A stretch of 40,526 nucleotides of DNA from assembly GCA_963205385.1 (NCBI GenBank), contig CAUJKE010000076.1, forward strand, positions 1 through 40,526, in the 5' to 3' direction. The position numbers were made by a program, and so were the translations under genes. Shown in pieces: positions 17,767 through 26,771 of this stretch (the first letter of the stretch is position 1; the number at the start of each line of letters is the position of its first letter). The stretch comes from Planctomycetota bacterium (GTDB taxonomy: Bacteria > Planctomycetota > Planctomycetia > Pirellulales > Pirellulaceae). Under the pieces are notes generated by a model. That model saw only the letters and a list, made by a program, of their open reading frames with translations. It had not been told where the DNA came from and made no database searches.

Positions 17767-19941
17767 ATGCCTCTTGCGAAGTTGTCGCTCGGATTTTCTC
17801 CGCTGCTGTGGGCCGCGGCGCTGGCGGTGCTGACGTTCCCAACTTTTTCACTCGCCGCGGAAGGAACCCCTGTGCCTGGAACGAGTCCCTATAGTTACCC
17901 CCCAGCCCCCCGTGGCGACGTGGTCGATGACTACCACGGCCAGAAAATCGCCGATCCGTATCGCTGGCTGGAAGATCTCGACGCGCCTGAGACCCGCGCC
18001 TGGATCGAGGCGGAGAACAAGCTCACGGAGTCGTTCCTCGACGCGATCCCCGCCCGCGACAAGATTCGCGCGCAGCTCGAAAAGTTGTGGAACTACGAAC
18101 GTTTCGGCCTTCCGGTGAAGCGGGGCGAACGGTATTTCTTCACCCGCAATGATGGCTTACAGAACCAGTCCGTGTTGTATGTGACCGATTCACTCGCCGC
18201 GGCGCCGCGGTTGTTGCTCGATCCCAACACGCTCTCCCAGGACGGCACGGTCGCGCTCACGTCGTGGCGCCCCAGCGAGGACGGCCAACTCCTCGCGTAC
18301 GGTCTGGCGGAAGCCGGGTCGGATTGGCAGCGCTGGCAGGTGCTGGACGTCGCCACCGGCAAGCCGCGCACCGACGACATTCGCTGGGTGAAGTTTAGCG
18401 GCGTCTCGTGGCTCAAGGATGGCAGCGGTTTCTTTTACAGTCGCTACGACGAACCGCAGGCAGGCGAACAGTTCACCGCCGCGAATTATTATCACAAACT
18501 CTATTTTCACAAACTCGGCACGCCCCAGGCGGACGACCAACTCATCTACGAGCGGCCGGATGAAAAGGAGTGGGGCTTTGGCGGCAGCGTGAGCGAAGAC
18601 GGCCAATACCTGGTGATTCACGTCTGGCGCGGATCGGAACCGAAGAATTTGCTGTATGTGAAAAAGCTCGCCGAGCCGCAATCGCCCATCATCAAGGTCG
18701 TGTCTGAGTGGGAAGCCGAGTTCGATTACCTAGGCAACGAGGGCACGAAGTTTTGGATCGCTACCGATTGGGAAGCGCCGCAGCGCCGCGTGATGTCGTT
18801 CGATCTCCATGATCTTGCCCGCGACAAGTGGCGCACGGTCGTGCCGGAAGCGCCCGAGACGCTCACCAACGTCAACCTGGTCGGCGAGCGTATCGTCTGC
18901 TCGTATCTGCACGATGTCCAAACGCAGGTCAAGCTCTTTAGTCTCACGGGTCAGGCGGCGGGGGCGATTGAACTCCCGGCCGTGGGAACCGCCAGCGGTT
19001 TTGGCGGCAAACGCAAGGATCGCGAGACGTTTTACATGTTCTCGAACCTCACGACGCCAGCGACGATCTACCGCTACGATTTCGATACCCAGCAATCCAC
19101 CGTCTACAAGCAGCCGAAGATCGACTTCGACAGCAGCCAGTATGTGGTGCGGCAGGTGTTTTATCCCAGCCGCGATGGGACCAAGATCCCGATGTTCCTC
19201 GCGCACCGGAAGGATTTGCAGCTCGACGGCAAGAACCCCACGCTGCTGTACGGTTACGGCGGCTTCAATGTCTCGCTCGAACCGTGGTACAGCGTCACCG
19301 TGGCGACGTGGCTCGACTTAGGCGGCGTATATGCCGTCGCAAACTTGCGCGGCGGCGGCGAGTATGGCCGACCGTGGCATGACGCCGGCAAGCTCGACCA
19401 AAAGCAAAACGTGTTCGACGATTTCATCGCCGCGGGCGAGTGGTTGATCGAGAACAAGTACACGTCGCGCGAGAAGTTGGCGATTCGCGGCGGCTCCAAC
19501 GGCGGCTTGCTGGTCGGCGCGTGTCTCACGCAGCGGCCTGATTTATACGCCGCGGCGCTCCCCGGCGTCGGCGTGCTCGACATGCTCCGCTTTCACAAAT
19601 TCACGATCGGCCGCGCCTGGACGGCCGAATATGGTTCGTCGGACGATGCCGCGCAGTTCCCGGTGCTGCGCGCGTACTCGCCGCTGCATAACATTCACCC
19701 CGGCACGAACTATCCCGCGACGCTCATCACCACCGGCGATCACGACGACCGCGTCGTCCCGGCGCATAGCTATAAATTCGCCGCTGAATTGCAACGCGCA
19801 CAAGCCGGCCCCGCGCCGATCTTGATCCGCATCGACACCTCCGCCGGGCACGGCGCCGGCAAGCCTACGCAGAAACTCATCGACGAAACCGCCGATTGGC
19901 TGAGCTTTTTGGTCCAGGTACTGAAGATGGACGTGCGCTAG
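17767..19941 (+). CDS. Secreted prolyl oligopeptidase (family S9A)
   Basis: 724 residues from the ATG at 17767, which opens a signal peptide (residues 1-31, ending FSLAAEG). Prolyl oligopeptidases cut short peptides after proline. The N-terminal helix region (YHGQKIADPYRWLEDLDAPE) and a beta-propeller are followed by the alpha/beta-hydrolase domain with Ser577 in RGGSNGGLLVG, an Asp in TGDHDDRVVP and His695 in SAGHGAGKP, so the triad is complete. An ATG pair at 17704 would add 21 residues without improving the signal peptide. The leader lies in the repeat-rich gap. It faces the exoribonuclease gene tail-to-tail with 64 bp between. Confidence 0.94.
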   Translation: MPLAKLSLGFSPLLWAAALAVLTFPTFSLAAEGTPVPGTSPYSYPPAPRGDVVDDYHGQKIADPYRWLEDLDAPETRAWIEAENKLTESFLDAIPARDKIRAQLEKLWNYERFGLPVKRGERYFFTRNDGLQNQSVLYVTDSLAAAPRLLLDPNTLSQDGTVALTSWRPSEDGQLLAYGLAEAGSDWQRWQVLDVATGKPRTDDIRWVKFSGVSWLKDGSGFFYSRYDEPQAGEQFTAANYYHKLYFHKLGTPQADDQLIYERPDEKEWGFGGSVSEDGQYLVIHVWRGSEPKNLLYVKKLAEPQSPIIKVVSEWEAEFDYLGNEGTKFWIATDWEAPQRRVMSFDLHDLARDKWRTVVPEAPETLTNVNLVGERIVCSYLHDVQTQVKLFSLTGQAAGAIELPAVGTASGFGGKRKDRETFYMFSNLTTPATIYRYDFDTQQSTVYKQPKIDFDSSQYVVRQVFYPSRDGTKIPMFLAHRKDLQLDGKNPTLLYGYGGFNVSLEPWYSVTVATWLDLGGVYAVANLRGGGEYGRPWHDAGKLDQKQNVFDDFIAAGEWLIENKYTSREKLAIRGGSNGGLLVGACLTQRPDLYAAALPGVGVLDMLRFHKFTIGRAWTAEYGSSDDAAQFPVLRAYSPLHNIHPGTNYPATLITTGDHDDRVVPAHSYKFAAELQRAQAGPAPILIRIDTSAGHGAGKPTQKLIDETADWLSFLVQVLKMDVR

Positions 19942-20005
19942 AGGCGAGCTTGTGTCCCTAAGCACAAGACCCCGTCATTCGGAGCAAGATGCCTACACAT
20001 GCTCG

Positions 20006-20974
20006 CTACCGCACGCCCCCCTTAAACAACTTGCGTTGCAAGTTCTGCTGGAACGGCGTCCAACTGCTGTCCGCGTTGACATCGTCGCGAATGAGTTGCC
20101 CAAGGCTATAGAGTTTCGCGTCGAGATTGTCCAGGTAGTGCAGCGCGACCGCTTCGAGCGTCATCGGCAACTTCGGGCTGCCGTATTGGTATTCGCCATG
20201 ATGGCTCACGATCATGTGCTGCAACCGCAGCAGCAGTTCCCGCGGAAACTCCTCGCCGGAGAGCTTCTGCGACTCTTTCACCTTCTCGTTGAGCAGGCCC
20301 ACCGCGATTACCACATGGCCAATGAGTTGCCCTTCGTCGCTGTAGCCGAGTTCGCGTTCGTAGGTTAGCTCGTCGATCTTTCCCATGTCGTGCAGGAACG
20401 CGCCGCTCAACAGCAAATCGGGATCGACGTCGGGATACCGCGGCGCGACGATCGCACACAGTTCCATCAAGCTCACGACATGATGGAGCAAGCCGCCTTT
20501 ATAAGCATGATGATTCTTCACGCCGGCCGGGGCTGCGGTGAACTTCTGCATGAACGACTCGTCCATCAGGAAGCACTCGGCCAGGTTTCGCAAATGCTCG
20601 TTCTGCAAACCTCGCAAGAGTTGCTGCAAGCGGTTGGCGAGGACATCCACGTCCGACGCGGCGAGGGTGACGAAATCGGCCTCGTCCACGCTCTTGGCTT
20701 CCACCGTTTCGAACCGCTGCAAGATGAGTTGCAGCCCGCCGTTGTAGAATTGCGTCGTCCCCTGCACGCGCAAATAGTCGCCGTTGTTGAACGCGCCGTA
20801 CTGATTGTCGCTGGCGTTCCACATCATCGCGGTCATGCTGCCGGTCCGGTCCGACAGACGCACCTGCAAATACAAGTTGCCGTTGCGATTGGTGCGGAGT
20901 TGCTTCTCGGACGCGAGAAACACTTCATCAATCGTTTCCCGTTCGCCAAACTGGCTGACATATCGTCGCGGCAT
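20006..20974 (-). CDS. yhaM: YhaM-like 3'-5' exoribonuclease (OB-fold plus HD domain)
   Basis: 322 residues from the ATG at 20974. The first about 95 residues are an OB-fold nucleic-acid-binding domain (LYLQVRLSDRTGSMTAMMW). The rest is an HD domain with HHAYKGGLLHHVVSL around 155-169, the metal pair H195-D196 in GAFLHDMGKIDEL and later MIVSHHGEYQYG. This combination is that of YhaM, which trims RNA from the 3' end with Mn or Mg, and it matches the Bacillus protein over its length. The frame is open further upstream but without family similarity. It is divergent from proS across 284 bp. Confidence 0.9.
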   Translation of the reverse strand: MPRRYVSQFGERETIDEVFLASEKQLRTNRNGNLYLQVRLSDRTGSMTAMMWNASDNQYGAFNNGDYLRVQGTTQFYNGGLQLILQRFETVEAKSVDEADFVTLAASDVDVLANRLQQLLRGLQNEHLRNLAECFLMDESFMQKFTAAPAGVKNHHAYKGGLLHHVVSLMELCAIVAPRYPDVDPDLLLSGAFLHDMGKIDELTYERELGYSDEGQLIGHVVIAVGLLNEKVKESQKLSGEEFPRELLLRLQHMIVSHHGEYQYGSPKLPMTLEAVALHYLDNLDAKLYSLGQLIRDDVNADSSWTPFQQNLQRKLFKGGVR

Positions 20975-21258
20975 CTGTCTGTCCCGTGAACCTAAGCGAA
21001 TCAAAGTCAATCTTGTAATGTAGGGGGTGGGTGCGAGACGGACAAGGCGAGAGCGGTAGCAGCGAGCGCTGTCGCCGTGTAGCCGTCTTAACGGGGCGGC
21101 GTGGGAAATTTTAAATTCCTCCCAAAAACCCCGTCCTTCGAATTCAAACATCCCCCCAACCCCAACGCCATTGCCCCATTTCACGACTGCGCCCTAAAAT
21201 ACCCGGCGAAACTTACCCACTCGCCCCCGTCAACGCTTCTCGCAATAGCAGGAATATC

Positions 21259-22779
21259 ATGGCCAAGGCCGCCAAGAACGCGATCAGTCCCACCCGGCAG
21301 GAAAACTACCCGGAGTGGTATCAACAGGTGATCAAAGCCGCCGATTTGGCCGAGAATTCGCCTGTCCGCGGCTGCATGGTCATCAAACCGTGGGGCTGGG
21401 CCATTTGGGAAAACATGCAGCGCGTCCTCGACCGCATGTTCAAGGAAACCGGCCACGAAAACGCCTACTTTCCGCTCTTCATCCCGCTCAGCTTCTTGCA
21501 GAAGGAAGCCGACCACGTCGAAGGCTTCGCGAAGGAATGCGCCGTCGTCACGCATCACCGCCTCGAGCCCGGCCCCGATGGCCTGCTGCGTCCGGCCCCC
21601 AGTTCGCTGTTGGAAGAGCCGCTGATTGTGCGCCCCACGAGCGAGACGATCATCGGTTCGCTCTACGCGCAGTGGGTGCAGTCCTACCGCGATCTGCCGA
21701 TCCTCATCAACCAGTGGGCGAACGTCGTCCGCTGGGAGATGCGCACGCGGCTCTTTCTGCGCACGACGGAATTCCTTTGGCAAGAAGGGCACACCGCCCA
21801 CGCCACCGCCGAAGAAGCGCAGGCCGAGACCGACAAGATGCTCGGCGTCTACGCGACGTTTGCCGAAGAGTACATGGCGATGCCGGTCATTCGCGGCGAG
21901 AAAACCGCCGGCGAGCGCTTTCCCGGCGCGGTCAGCACGTTCGCCATCGAAGCCATGATGCAAGACCGCAAAGCGCTGCAAGCCGGCACGTCGCACTTCC
22001 TGGGGCAGAACTTTTCCAAGGCGCAGCAGATCAAGTTCCAGGATCAAAACGGCACGGAACAGTTCGCCTGGACGACCTCCTGGGGCGTTTCGACGCGGCT
22101 CGTCGGCGGCCTCATCATGACCCACAGCGACGACGATGGTTTGATATTGCCGCCGCGACTCGCCCCCAAACACATCGTCATGCTCCCCATTTATCGCAGC
22201 GCTGAAGAACGCGGGCCGGTGCTGGAATATGTGAACAGCCTCAAACGCGAACTGGAAGACCAGAAGTACGATGGCGAGCCGGTGCGCGTGATAATCGACG
22301 ACCGCGACCTCCGGGGCGGTGAAAAGAACTGGCATCACGTCAAGCGCGGCGTGCCGCTGCGGGCGGAAGTCGGTCCCCGCGACATCGCCGATAACGCCGT
22401 CTTCCTCTCCCGCCGCGACACCGGCGAGAAGCAGAAGATGAGCCGCGCGGATCTCGTGCAAACAATCGACACGCTCCTCGCCGACATCCAAACCGGCCTC
22501 TTCGAGCGGGCACTCAAAATGCGCGAAGCCCACACGCAAGAGATCAACACGCTCGACGACTTCCGCGCCTACTTCACCCCTCAGAACGCCAAAGACCCTG
22601 AAATACACGGCGGCTTCGCCCTTTGCCACTGGCACGACGACCCCGCCGTCGATGAGCTCCTGAAAGAACTCAAAGTCACCATCCGCTGCATCCCGCTCGA
22701 CGCGCCGCAAGAAGCCGGCAAGTGCGTCATTACCGGAAAGCCGAGCGCACGTCGAGTATTGTTTGCGAAAGCGTATTAG
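21259..22779 (+). CDS. proS: Prolyl-tRNA synthetase, archaeal/eukaryal type
   Basis: 506 residues. It charges tRNA-Pro with proline. The short form without the large editing insertion, the start around ENYPEWYQQVIKAADLAE and the end RRVLFAKAY are those of the archaeal/eukaryal-type (type 3) enzyme that a subset of bacteria use. Class II motifs are visible: VIKPWGWAIWENMQRVLDRM (motif 1 region), VRPTSETIIGSLYAQWVQSY and NVVRWEMRTRLFLRTTEFLWQEGHTAH (motif 2), and a motif 3 region near TSWGVSTRLVGGLIM. AGGA stands 6 bp before the ATG. The 284 bp upstream hold no recognisable leader element. Confidence 0.96.
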   Translation: MAKAAKNAISPTRQENYPEWYQQVIKAADLAENSPVRGCMVIKPWGWAIWENMQRVLDRMFKETGHENAYFPLFIPLSFLQKEADHVEGFAKECAVVTHHRLEPGPDGLLRPAPSSLLEEPLIVRPTSETIIGSLYAQWVQSYRDLPILINQWANVVRWEMRTRLFLRTTEFLWQEGHTAHATAEEAQAETDKMLGVYATFAEEYMAMPVIRGEKTAGERFPGAVSTFAIEAMMQDRKALQAGTSHFLGQNFSKAQQIKFQDQNGTEQFAWTTSWGVSTRLVGGLIMTHSDDDGLILPPRLAPKHIVMLPIYRSAEERGPVLEYVNSLKRELEDQKYDGEPVRVIIDDRDLRGGEKNWHHVKRGVPLRAEVGPRDIADNAVFLSRRDTGEKQKMSRADLVQTIDTLLADIQTGLFERALKMREAHTQEINTLDDFRAYFTPQNAKDPEIHGGFALCHWHDDPAVDELLKELKVTIRCIPLDAPQEAGKCVITGKPSARRVLFAKAY

Positions 22780-22904
22780 GGTTCGGCCGCCGCCAGTTTT
22801 TTTCCAGTGGCTGATGGCAGCGGAGCAGGTTTCCCTCGCGTAAACTAAACGCCTGGGCGATATCGTTGTTCGCCGCCAACTATCCCATTGAAAACCCAAG
22901 ACCT

Positions 22905-22923
22905 CATCCAGCCTGTCTGGATG
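22905..22923. repeat. Hairpin repeat upstream of a lipoprotein gene
   Basis: CATCCAG-CCTGT-CTGGATG, a perfect 7-bp stem and 5-nt loop of the family seen at 8.7 and 17.3 kb. It is the only clear copy placed before a gene rather than after one; it would be in the 5' leader of the lipoprotein gene that starts 28 bp later. Confidence 0.75.
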
Positions 22924-22950
22924 ATGCATCCGTTGATTGGAGACGCAAGC

Positions 22951-23355
22951 ATGTTCGCTCGTACAAGCCTATGGGTTTATCTCGGCGCGGCGATTCTGCT
23001 CACCGTAGGCTGCGCCGGGCCGGATCATGCCGCCGCGATCCGTCAACGCTTTCAAACCGTCGCCGCGCATCTTTGCAAAGGCGAAGTCGACGCTTGTGTT
23101 CCGTTGGTCGATCCGCTCTACGTGCGGGCACAGGGGAGCGACGCCGTGAAGTTTCGGCTGGGCATCGTCGCCACGGTGTTTAAGCTTGCCAAGCTCTCCC
23201 CTGACGACGTCCGCCTTGACGAAGTCAAACTCGGCGCCGACAAGAAAACCGCGAACGTCATCTATAGCCTTCGCGAACCCGGGAAAGACGTTTGGAAGCA
23301 GCAAGACCCGATGAAGTGGGTGCTCTCCGACGACGTCTGGTACTGGACCATCTAA
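22951..23355 (+). CDS. Small lipoprotein of unknown function
   Basis: 134 residues. The start YLGAAILLTVGC-AGP gives a lipobox with Cys21, so the mature protein is lipid-anchored. The rest is about 110 soluble residues with ACVPLVDPLYVRAQG and a C-terminal DDVWYWTI that looks like a strand; it resembles small ligand-binding or NTF2-like folds only in general shape. GGAG lies about 9 bp before the ATG at 22951. An upstream in-frame ATG at 22888 would read through the hairpin repeat and bury the signal peptide, so I reject it. I do not recognise the family. Confidence 0.75.
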   Translation: MFARTSLWVYLGAAILLTVGCAGPDHAAAIRQRFQTVAAHLCKGEVDACVPLVDPLYVRAQGSDAVKFRLGIVATVFKLAKLSPDDVRLDEVKLGADKKTANVIYSLREPGKDVWKQQDPMKWVLSDDVWYWTI

Positions 23356-23466
23356 GCCGCAACCGCTCCATAAGTTTCCGCTTTTCACGCCCGCCGCCTA
23401 TGCGGTTCTGCGCACGCGCCACTAAACTCGCAATCGGCGCTGGCGGCGATTACATTGGAGGGACTT

Positions 23467-23500
23467 CGTTCACCGTTCTTCGTTCACCGTTCTTCGTTCA
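23467..23500. repeat. Short tandem repeat before the sulfatase gene
   Basis: The 14-bp unit CGTTCACCGTTCTT occurs twice in a row and then partly a third time (CGTTCA). It lies 50-84 bp before the sulfatase ATG, in the likely leader or promoter. Such a repeat can change copy number by slippage. Confidence 0.8.
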
Positions 23501-23550
23501 TCCCGCCATCCCGGCTCCTGCCCTCCCTGCTCCTTGCGAGAGTCTTTCCG

Positions 23551-24951
23551 ATGTCTTTGCTTCGTCAGTTCGTGCTATGGTGCGTCGCTGTCTCGTGTTT
23601 GGTGCTGGCGTCGCTGGCTAGCGGCGCAGAGCGTCCGCCAAACTTTGTCATCATCTTCGCGGATGATTTGGGGTATGGCGACCTGGGATGTTTTGGCCAT
23701 CCTACGATCGTCACGCCGCGGTTGGATCGGATGGCGAGCGAGGGGATGAAGCTAACGCAGTTCTATGCGGCCGCGCCGGTCTGCACGCCGAGTCGCGCGG
23801 CGCTCATCACCGGTCGCTTGCCGCCCCGGACCGGCATGTGCGGCGAGAAGTCGCGCGTCCTGTTTCCCAACTCCGCAGGCGGGTTGCCGGACTCGGAAGT
23901 GACGATTGCCGAAGCCCTCAAGGCCAGCGGTTACGCGACGGCCTGCATCGGCAAGTGGCACTTGGGGCACTTGCCGCAATACCTGCCGAACCAGCACGGC
24001 TTCGACTTCGCGTTTGGCTTGCCGTACTCGAACGATATGGATCGCGTGGGAACCGCGCCGCGCGGGCGAGCAGCATTCCTCCATCCACAGAGCAAGTTCT
24101 GGAATGTGCCGCTCTTGAAAAATGGCGCCGTGATTGAGCAACCGGCAGACCAAACACAACTGACGAAGCGCTATACGCAGGAAGCGATCAAGTTTATCGA
24201 CGCGCATCAGCAACAACCATTCTTCTTATATCTCCCGCACTCGATGCCGCATGTGCCGCTGTTTGCCAGCGAAGACTTCGCAGGCCAGAGCCGGCGTGGG
24301 TTATATGGCGACGTGGTTGAAGAACTGGATTGGAGCGTGGGTCAGATTCTCGACAAACTCCGCGAGTTGAAGCTCGAACAGAACACGCTCGTCCTCTTCA
24401 CCAGCGATAACGGCCCGTGGTTGATTCAGCACGAGCAAGGAGGTTCGGCCGGGTTGCTGCGCGATGGGAAGGGGAGCACGTGGGACGGCGGCATGCGGGA
24501 ACCGACGGTGGCGTGGTGGCCGGGGAAGATCGCGCCGGGGACGACTTCGCCGGAACTGACGAGCACGCTGGATTTGTTCCCCACGCTACACGCGCTCGCC
24601 GGGATTCCGCTCCCGCAGGATGTGGTGCTCGATGGTTACGATATTTCGCCGGTGCTGCTGAAAAACCAGCCGAGTCCGCGCGAGACGTTTCCCTATTATC
24701 GCGAGTACACGCTGATGGCCTTTCGCCAGGGGCCTTGGAAACTGCACCTGCTGACGCAAGACGGTTACGGTCAACCGCAACCGACCAGGCACGAACGCCC
24801 GTTGCTGTTCAATCTGGACGAAGACCCGAGCGAAGTTCGGGACGTGGCGGCGGAGCATCCGGAGGTCGTGGCGAAGATTTTGCAAGCGATTGAGGCCCAT
24901 CAAGGCGGGATGACGTTTGCCAAGTCCCAGTTGGAAGAGCGGCTCAAGTAA
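23551..24951 (+). CDS. Secreted type I sulfatase
   Basis: 466 residues from the ATG at 23551, which begins a signal peptide (LRQFVLWCVAVSCLVLASLA). It hydrolyses a sulfate ester, probably on a sulfated polysaccharide. The formylglycine site is C78 in CTPSRAALITGR, of the Cys type, so it needs a formylglycine-generating enzyme elsewhere. Metal ligands DD at 38-39 lie in NFVIIFADDLGYGDLG; IGKWHLGH, LPHSMPHVPLF and FTSDNGPW are the other family motifs. Planctomycetes have many such enzymes for algal or animal glycans. An in-frame start further upstream would read through the tandem repeat and is unlikely. Confidence 0.95.
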   Translation: MSLLRQFVLWCVAVSCLVLASLASGAERPPNFVIIFADDLGYGDLGCFGHPTIVTPRLDRMASEGMKLTQFYAAAPVCTPSRAALITGRLPPRTGMCGEKSRVLFPNSAGGLPDSEVTIAEALKASGYATACIGKWHLGHLPQYLPNQHGFDFAFGLPYSNDMDRVGTAPRGRAAFLHPQSKFWNVPLLKNGAVIEQPADQTQLTKRYTQEAIKFIDAHQQQPFFLYLPHSMPHVPLFASEDFAGQSRRGLYGDVVEELDWSVGQILDKLRELKLEQNTLVLFTSDNGPWLIQHEQGGSAGLLRDGKGSTWDGGMREPTVAWWPGKIAPGTTSPELTSTLDLFPTLHALAGIPLPQDVVLDGYDISPVLLKNQPSPRETFPYYREYTLMAFRQGPWKLHLLTQDGYGQPQPTRHERPLLFNLDEDPSEVRDVAAEHPEVVAKILQAIEAHQGGMTFAKSQLEERLK

Positions 24952-24984
24952 GCCTGGGTGGAAGTCGCCCCAGACTAGCCGCGG

Positions 24985-25042
24985 GGATTTTTCAAACTCG
25001 GGCGAGTTTGGCCATTGGGGCCGTGAGGATTTTTCAAACTCG
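24985..25042. repeat. Direct repeat and hairpin between sulfatase and lipoprotein genes
   Basis: GGATTTTTCAAACTCG occurs at 24985-25000 and 25027-25042, 42 bp apart in the same orientation. The first copy forms half of a near-perfect palindrome, CAAACTCG-GG-CGAGTTTG (24993-25010), 42 bp after the sulfatase stop, so it may be a terminator, or the pair may be a protein-binding site for the lipoprotein gene that starts 92 bp further on. Confidence 0.65.
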
Positions 25043-25133
25043 CGGCAACTCCAGCTACACGTTCGGCGCGTGTGCGGTATATTGGGGGAATCTCCCCGAA
25101 CGAATCTGTTCTTCACTTATCTGGATGTTCCAC

Positions 25134-25562
25134 ATGCAAGCTTCCCTACTTCGTTGGTTGATCGCTTCCGTCGCACTGCTGGCCATCGCTGGTTGCGGCT
25201 CGAAGGAACCGTTCGACTACACCAAAGTCTCCGGCACGGTCAAGTATGACGACGGCAGCTTGATTCCCGCGGAATCGATCGAGGTGACGTTCTATCCCCA
25301 GGCGGAACCGAAGGACGCCAAGACCCACCCACGCCCCGGCACCGCGACGGTGAACGTCGCGGACGGCACGTTTAACGCGGTGACTAGCCATAAGCCCAAC
25401 GACGGCGTGGTGCCTGGCCCGCAAAAGGTAACGGTGCAAACGTTCGACAAGAACCATGAGCCGACCAACATCCTGCCGCCGGAATACACCAACGTCAACA
25501 CGACGCCGCTGACCGTGGATACGGCCAACACGCCGTTTACGATCACCGTGAAGAAGAAATAA
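25134..25562 (+). CDS. Small planctomycete lipoprotein, transthyretin-like
   Basis: 142 residues. The lipobox LLAIAGC puts the lipid anchor on Cys21, followed by GSKEPFDYTKVSGTVKYDDG, which is the start of the small beta-sandwich domain common in planctomycete lipoproteins that sit next to DUF1559 genes. The C-terminus is a basic FTITVKKK strand. The DUF1559 gene starts 49 bp downstream, so they are likely co-transcribed. An ATG at 25125 would add three residues. The function is not known; a surface or envelope structural role is a guess from the beta-sandwich and the lipid anchor. Confidence 0.85.
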   Translation: MQASLLRWLIASVALLAIAGCGSKEPFDYTKVSGTVKYDDGSLIPAESIEVTFYPQAEPKDAKTHPRPGTATVNVADGTFNAVTSHKPNDGVVPGPQKVTVQTFDKNHEPTNILPPEYTNVNTTPLTVDTANTPFTITVKKK

Positions 25563-25611
25563 TCTAACCCCACAGCGCCAGTTCCAGCACTGGACAACGA
25601 GGAGTGAACAG

Positions 25612-26655
25612 ATGGTCAAGCGCGTGACACGAAGTGGTTTCACCTTGGTGGAACTGTTGGTGGTGATTGCCATTATTGGCATTCTGGTGGCGCTGCTACT
25701 GCCGGCGGTCCAATCGGCCCGCGAAGCGGCGCGGCGCATGCAGTGCCAGAATAATCTCAAGCAATTGGCCCTCTCGCTGCATAATTATCATGAAGCGATG
25801 AAGTCGTTCCCGCCGGCGATTACGACTCAAGGGAGCGAAGACCCCACGCAATACAACTCGGTGCGCGCGGGGTGGACGATCACGCTGCTCCCCTACGTCG
25901 AACAGCAAACGCTGTATGACGCCTTGGATCTCACGCAACCCATGTCTGCCGCCGTGAATCAACCGGGGCGGGCGACGCAGTTGTCGTTCATGCTCTGCCC
26001 GAGCGAGCCCAATGGCAAGATCAAGTGCTCGCGCGCCGGCGGCAATTGGGCGCGTGGCAACTACGGCGCGAATGTGGGCATGGTGAATCCCAAGGCGACC
26101 GCCGTGTATGGCTCAAGCACCGATCAATGGAATCCCGGGCAGCGCGGGGTGATGGGGGCGAATGTTTCGCTGAACATTGGCGAGATCAAGGACGGCACGA
26201 CCAATACGCTGCTGTTGCTGGAGCTGCGCGTCGGGCTATCGGCCTCCGATATTCGCGGCACGTGGGCGATGGGGCAGTGCGGCGCTAACTCGCTGTGCTC
26301 CTATGGCAACAATGTCTCCGGCGGCGGCGGTCCCAATACGTGCGTCGAAGGGGCTGACGACCAACAAGACAGCGGCGGCACGAATAGCGCCAACGGTGAC
26401 GCCGTCGCCCGTCAGCAGTGCATGTATGTGCACGCGAGCAACAACTGGCAATCGTTTCCGCGCAGCAGCCACGGGGCTGGAGTTTTCGTGGCGCTGGGGG
26501 ACGGCAGTGTGCGGTTCATCAGCGACTTCATCGAAAGTGGCGGCGGCAATGGCGGTTGCGGCATCAACAGCATCTGCAACACCAGCAACTACGGTACCTG
26601 GCAACGAATCATTGCTTCCGGCGACGGAATGGTGGTGGATGGGTCGAAGTTTTAA
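25612..26655 (+). CDS. DUF1559 protein with type IV prepilin-like N-terminus
   Basis: 347 residues. The first 35 are a class III prepilin signal: GFTLVELLVVIAIIGILVALL, cut by a prepilin peptidase after G9, with Glu at +5. Then comes AREAARRMQCQNNLKQL, the hallmark of the DUF1559 family that is greatly expanded in planctomycetes, and the C-terminal HGAGVFVALGDGSVRFISD. It is presumably assembled or secreted by a type II/IV-like machine. Several Cys residues in the middle may form disulfides. GAGGAG stands about 8 bp before the ATG. Function is unknown. Confidence 0.95.
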   Translation: MVKRVTRSGFTLVELLVVIAIIGILVALLLPAVQSAREAARRMQCQNNLKQLALSLHNYHEAMKSFPPAITTQGSEDPTQYNSVRAGWTITLLPYVEQQTLYDALDLTQPMSAAVNQPGRATQLSFMLCPSEPNGKIKCSRAGGNWARGNYGANVGMVNPKATAVYGSSTDQWNPGQRGVMGANVSLNIGEIKDGTTNTLLLLELRVGLSASDIRGTWAMGQCGANSLCSYGNNVSGGGGPNTCVEGADDQQDSGGTNSANGDAVARQQCMYVHASNNWQSFPRSSHGAGVFVALGDGSVRFISDFIESGGGNGGCGINSICNTSNYGTWQRIIASGDGMVVDGSKF

Positions 26656-26771
26656 GCAAGCGCGTCGCAGGCGCGGTTTGAGTTGTCGATAGTCTTCTGC
26701 CCTCGCGGCGTTGAAAACTCGCAACCACCAATCCCCGATGCGTTGCGCCAATCAGCAGGCAAAAAGCGATC

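Noticed and set aside
21181..22929. Long open frame on the strand opposite proS
   Set aside because: It is an antisense shadow of a complete, highly conserved synthetase, and its translation is low-complexity and matches nothing.
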